NCBI GenBank assembly: GCA_019918135.1
Contig: WBZZ01006950.1
Coordinates: forward strand, 164,844-228,843
From: Paulinella micropora
Taxonomy: Eukaryota > Cercozoa > Imbricatea > Euglyphida > Paulinellidae
Length of the DNA stretch: 64,000 bases
Direction of reading: 5' to 3'
In this document: positions 59,331-64,000 of the stretch, piece by piece
How the letters are laid out: each line of letters starts with the position of its first letter
Position numbering within the stretch: position 1 is the first letter of the stretch
Program-made: the position numbers and the translations under genes
Notes under the pieces: generated by a model
What the model was told of the DNA's origin: nothing
Seen by the model: the letters and a program-made list of their open reading frames with translations, nothing else
The model's database searches: none

Positions 59331-62300
59331 TCACTGCCTTCGTCGTCTGGCGCGGATTTCTTTGCCTGGTGGAGGACCACCAACAAAAGTCAGATCGAAC
59401 TTTGACTGTTCGAGAATGTCCCAGATCTTATTAGGGATTCCGCCCAACGATAATTCAAAAGGGACATCAAACACTCCTCTTGGCAGTGTCTGAATGGTCC
59501 ACGCAGTGTAATCCTTGTCTCTGGGAGTAATTGTATCATCCCATGTCTCGAGACTTTTTGCGTCTTTATATACTGGCAGATAATGTCTTTCCTTTGGATC
59601 CTCAACCGGGTCCATACTTCTCCAGAACTGGAGTATCGGTTGTACTATCTTTGCGGCTGATGATATTTTGAGTGTCCGTGTGACACGCATCTGTCGTGGG
59701 ACCGCCACGACCCGCATCAAGTATAAGTCTGAGAGAGTGTCATCAGCGATATGTTGTTCCGCTGGTCTCATCAGATAGAAAACATTTTTCACCCATGCGA
59801 TGGTTGCTATCGCATCGCCTTCCTTCCATCGCTCATGGACAATCTCAACGTTGCCCGCGTTTGGGTCAGTGTCCGTCCCCTCCTCCTCCTGGTGGACGTC
59901 CTTTGATCTCATCGACCTCATCGCCTTCCTCGGTTGGTCGTTGATAAGATCATTCCGCGCTCTCCTTAGCTGCGCCTCTGTGATCTTCTCCTTCTTTCCG
60001 CTATGCTCTCGCGGAGACTTGGACTGAGTCCCCACCGCGCTTATGCGGTCAGTCTTCTCCTTGCTGTCCACCTCACTCTCCTCCTTCTCAGCTATCGGTG
60101 CCCGATAAGCATCGTCTTGGTCTATGCCAGCCTCCTTGTGGATGGGCGGCACCTCTTTGAAATCGTCCTTCATCCGTTTTAACGCCTCCTCAACGGATTC
60201 ATCTTCCAGTAAGAAGGGATCATACATAATCAGCCTTCTTACATTCACAATTTGCACCTTCCCTCTACCCCTGATCTTGTAATTCAGAGGTCCCGTCTGT
60301 TCCATAATCTGATAAGGTCCTTTCCAGTGAGTGAACAGCTTAGAGCTGACTCCCCTCGGGACTTGAGGATGGTACAATAGTACAATATCCCCGACCTGGA
60401 ACTTGATCTGATCCAAGTGCGCTTGTCGCACCCCTTCAGCATCAGTCTTTCGGCGCTCCGCCTCTCTATGCGCCCTGACTATTTGTTCCGCCTCCATCTT
60501 CACTCTAAGTCTCATCCCAGACAACTCATCCGCATCCGCCCAAGTGTCTTTTGGGTGAAGGAGCGAAGTCGGGATATCAGGCTCACGCCCATATACTAAG
60601 TGATATGGCGAGATTGAGCTCTTCGAGCCTCCTAACGCCGTAGAGGGTAGACAGTTCATTGCAAACGCAAATGATGGTGCTGCCTCGACCCATGCTCTTG
60701 ATTCTCCTTCTTCGTGCATTACATCTTTAGCGAGGCTTTGAGGGGTCTGTGTACCCGCTCGATTTTCCCATTTTCTCGCGGGTTATAGGCAGTAACATAT
60801 TGCCATTTCATCCCGTAATACTTAGATAGTTTGTCGATGACCTCGTTATTAAAGTCCGAGCCTCGATCAGAACATATCTTTCTTGGTACTCCGATCTGTG
60901 AGATGATCCTATTGATCAGCGCCTCGGCCGTCGTCTTGCCGGTAACGTCTTTGACAGGGATGATCCACACATAGTTGGTGGCTCTGTCAATAGCCGTAAG
61001 GAGGTATTTGTAACCATCCTTCGATTCTGGGAAAGGTCCCACATGATCAATGTGTATAAACTCGAACATCCCCGCATGAAGAGGAAATTCGCCAATCAGG
61101 CCGAAATGTGCCTTCAGTGGTGTTTTGTTTATCTTGCACGGGATGCATGCATCCACCGCCTGATCTATCTCCTCCTTCATCTTCTTCCACCAGAATCGCC
61201 TCGCTACGAACATATGAGTTCGTTGTCGACCCGGATGCGCCAAAAGTGGGGCAATTGTGGGCTGCGACAAATATAAATCGTCTCAGACTCTCCGGTACCC
61301 AAAGGGTCCATTTGTCCGGCTGTGACGCATAGCGACCGTGAAGGCCCTTGTACCACAGTAGACCATCTCTCCATCCCATCTCCTTCATCTGATTTTTGAT
61401 CGCTTTCGTCATCTTCAGCTCATCCGGGTTCTGATATAACTGTATCAGTTCTTTAAACTCCGGATCTTGAGCCTGTTGTTGCCTCCATGCGGTTGGCGAG
61501 GCTATATGGATAGTACCATCTTCTAGCCGTATCCCGATTCTTTCCGGGTCATCGTCTAGGTCACTTCTCCGCTCTTGAGGAGGCTCCGCATAAACTTCCT
61601 GCGTCTCCTCTTCCTCTCTTATGTTCGCCTTCGCATTCTCATATACCTCATAGGACCACTCAGCGTCCTCCTGGGTATGTAGCTCACAACATATCCCGTG
61701 ATCCGGGCCTTGTGGACTGTACCGTAGACCTGTGCGATCATATCGGACTCCACTCGCCATCTCCATCGCCTCAATGTGGCTGACCTCATACACCTTGTCA
61801 GTGGACAAGTCTTCCATCTCCACCGTGGACACCAACGCCGATACTTCTGAGTTAAACTCTGGCCTAGAGAGGCTATCAGCGACCACATTTCGCTTTCCCG
61901 GTAGATGGACCATTGTAAAATCGAAACAAGACAAGAACGCTTGCCACCGCGCCAGCCGTCCAGTCTGTTCATGATTCATCAACCATAACAGGTTATGATG
62001 ATCAGTTCTGACAGTAAATTGAGGTCCTCCCCACAAATACTCTCTGAGCCTCTTGAGGGCCCACACCACCGCCAACGCCTCTCTTTACCTTGTGCAATAG
62101 CTTCTCTCCGCCGCACACAACTTCCTACTAATAAACATGATTGGGCGTAATTTCTTCTCCTCATCCTCTTGTTGTAATACAGCCCCAATCGCAAACTTAG
62201 ATGCGTCTGTATCGACTACGAATTGTTTCGTAAAGTCGGGCATCGTTAACACCAGTCCTCCGTCTTTCGGGTCTTTGTAAATGAGATCTTTGAGCGCATG

Positions 62301-63993
62301 AAACGCTTGCAAAGCCTCTTCGCCCCACTTCTCAAAGTCTCCAAAATCTATCATTTTCTCCAACTTAGCCCGTGTTGCACCCCAATCGGGTATAAACTGG
62401 CTATAGTATTGCGCCATCGCAAGGAATGAGTGCAATTCAGTGCGGTTCTTCGGTATCGGTCGATTCATAATCTCCTCCCTCTTCTCTTTGGATATCGAGA
62501 CTCGATTATGGGAGATCTCGTACCCTAAGTATGTCACACTCGTCTTGGCAAGTTGACACTTCTTTAGATTGCACTTCAGGCCAAAAGCTCCGATGCGCCT
62601 GAATATATCGGACAAATGATCGATATGCTCCTCCATTGTGTTAGAGTATACGATAATGTCATCGATATAGCAAAATGCATATTCTCCCGCCTTCTGTCCC
62701 CGCCTTTTCATAAAGCCACCGTCAGACAAATCATCGTACTGACTGCTCAACATCTTCTGCATCGCCTTCTGGAAAAGTCCTGGGGTTTGCTTGAGGCCCA
62801 TCGGAAGCACTTTCCATTGGTATATTTCCATACCCACCACAAACGCCGTCAGCCATCTGGACTTTTCCTCCAGTGGTATCTGCCAGAAGCCATTCTTAAG
62901 GTCAATGACCGAATAGAATTTTGCATTCCGCAGTACTCTCCTTCCTTCTTCTAATGTCGGGAGAGGATTTCTCTCTTCCTCCAGCACCTTGTTAACACGA
63001 GCATAGTTAACTGTCAGGCGCCATTCTCCTCCTGGCTTCGGCACTATTCTCGGTTGTGAGACTATTGAGGATGTTGATCTCTCAATAAAGTCCTCATTGA
63101 GCAGCTGTCTTGCTAGCTCCTCCGCTATCTTCGCCTCATGTATACTCAAATTCGCCCTTCGTGGTGCCGGTGACGGCTCCGCACCCGGTATTTGTAAATA
63201 ACCGCAGTGAAATCTTCAGGCTTGACACCACCTGCATGTGGAGGGTCAAAAATTTCCTTGTTCGCCTCTAATTTGGCTTTTAAAAGCTCCTTCTTCTCCG
63301 TGCCTACTCCTTCTTCCAATATTTTCCGCGCCGCCTCTTGGAAATCTTCATCAGACATCTACTTATGCTGCTTGAGGGGTTCTCTGTCCTCCTCCAAGCC
63401 TAAGTCCTCTTCCGAGACATCATCCAGGCCCGTCTTTTCATACGTGACCGTGTCCGGCTCATCATCTTTACCGAGCTCCACCAGCATGTCAATGAGTCTC
63501 GCGTATTGCAAAGGAGCTTTACGGGTGTAAAAACCATCAAAGCATGTGAATGCTTGCGGTATCAATTTCAACTTGTCGGGTCTCTGAGCTTCCGCTTGTA
63601 TGCACTGCTCTGCTCACGAGTTCCCATACGACAAGCCACCACTAGCTGTTGCTTGCGAGAGGGTACCGGTATAGGATGATCAATAAGCCGGTCCCTTATT
63701 TCCTGCGCCCATATCGCCTTCTCATTATATGGCAGGATAATAGTATACGGCTTATTATTTTCGAATAAAGTCCGTAAGCATTTCTTCACTTCAGTTAGTG
63801 AACGCGGCCACGTCGGCTCGTCACCCCAGAAATCAGTAATAAAACTTTTAATAGTTTCTGGTGGAGTATCCGGGATTCGCCCCGTTCTCTTTGGTACAAA
63901 CGCCTCCCTTTTTTCTTCTCCTACTTTCGCATGGAAACAGTATCCGTTAGTAATATGGACATCTGTTCCTACTCCTTCCGCGAATCTCGCCAA
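59331..63993 (-). pseudogene. pol: Pol (RT-RNH-IN-GPY/F) of Ty3 copy 2, inactivated
   Basis: Open pieces, 5' to 3': 63993-63568, 63571-63359, 63358-63146, 63149-62085 (RT with CYIDDIIVYSN), 62075-61047 (RNase H end and spacer), 61270-60719 (integrase zinc domain, HIDHVGPF, SDRGSDFN, GKIERVHR) and 60719-59331. The last piece has the GPY/F module (WKGPYQIMEQTG, YKIRGRGKVQIVNVRRL) and a long charged C-terminal extension missing from copy 1. Lesions: frameshift near 63580, TAG at 63359-63361 (CAG in copy 1), frameshift near 63193, TAA at 62083-62085 (CAA in copy 1), C insertion near 61253, TAA near 60719 (TAT in copy 1) plus one deleted base just after. Confidence 0.9.
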
Positions 63994-64000
63994 CGACGGG
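59331..64000 (-). mobile_element. Ty3-type retrotransposon, copy 2, pol region
   Basis: Near-identical to 21.1-24.6 kb of copy 1 in reverse orientation, and extends it by about 1.2 kb at the 3' end. The 5' part lies beyond the window. Comparison with copy 1 shows three nonsense changes and at least four one-base indels, so it is a dead copy. Confidence 0.92.

Overview
The window is a eukaryotic nuclear segment made almost entirely of mobile and viral DNA. Evidence for a eukaryotic nucleus is spliceosomal GT-AG introns in two genes, a tRNA-derived SINE, ATT and AAG microsatellites, Ty3-type retrotransposons and a Polinton-like element. A zinc-finger fragment of a type I associate with stramenopile, haptophyte or dinoflagellate proteomes hints at a protist host. 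That is inference; the sequence does not name the species. Base composition changes abruptly at several points, so chimeric assembly should be checked.

Layout. (1) About 1-14.7 kb, AT-rich: a decayed Polinton-like virus (PLV/Maverick). It holds the 3' end of a protein-primed DNA polymerase B, two ExoX-C-like proteins, major and minor capsid proteins, a GIY-YIG nuclease, an adenain-type protease, a pX-like protein, a packaging ATPase, a small membrane protein, a long phage-like fibre ending in an S74 chaperone, and an rve integrase. Protease, pX-like protein and ATPase are open; most other genes carry stops or frameshifts. (2) 15.1-15.6 kb: a four-exon reading frame with an AT-hook and a possible start of a BED finger. 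(3) 16.3-16.5 kb: a MITE-like repeat with an inverted copy at 57.3 kb. (4) 17.3-24.6 kb: Ty3 copy 1, with gag and pol in the same frame separated by one UGA, cut off inside pol. (5) 24.6-40.3 kb: an extremely GC-rich block of intronless genes on both strands. It encodes an RPB5-like RNA polymerase subunit with an N-terminal zinc ribbon, paired DUF285/PKD surface proteins, a Cys-rich protein and several unrecognised nuclear-looking proteins. I read it as a fragment of an unclassified large DNA virus. (6) 40.4-48.7 kb: a second, decayed Ty3-like element. (7) 50.1-53.0 kb: a broken DNA-transposon-like gene. (8) 53.6-55.6 kb, minus strand: a multi-exon gene whose introns are largely microsatellite. 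(9) 57.3-59.3 kb: MITE copy, SINE and ATT repeats. (10) 59.3-64 kb, minus strand: Ty3 copy 2, nearly identical to copy 1 but with several stops and frameshifts.

How the parts relate. The PLV genes form one virion and replication module: integrase and polymerase for integration and copying, ATPase and protease for packaging and maturation, capsid proteins and fibre for the particle. In the GC-rich block, RPB5 implies virus-encoded transcription, and the secreted DUF285/PKD proteins look like surface or attachment proteins. Copy 1 of the Ty3 element keeps about 7.3 kb of error-free reading frame, so the many lesions in the PLV and in Ty3 copy 2 are probably real decay rather than general sequencing error. 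Several breaks do fall in homopolymers and deserve read-level checking.
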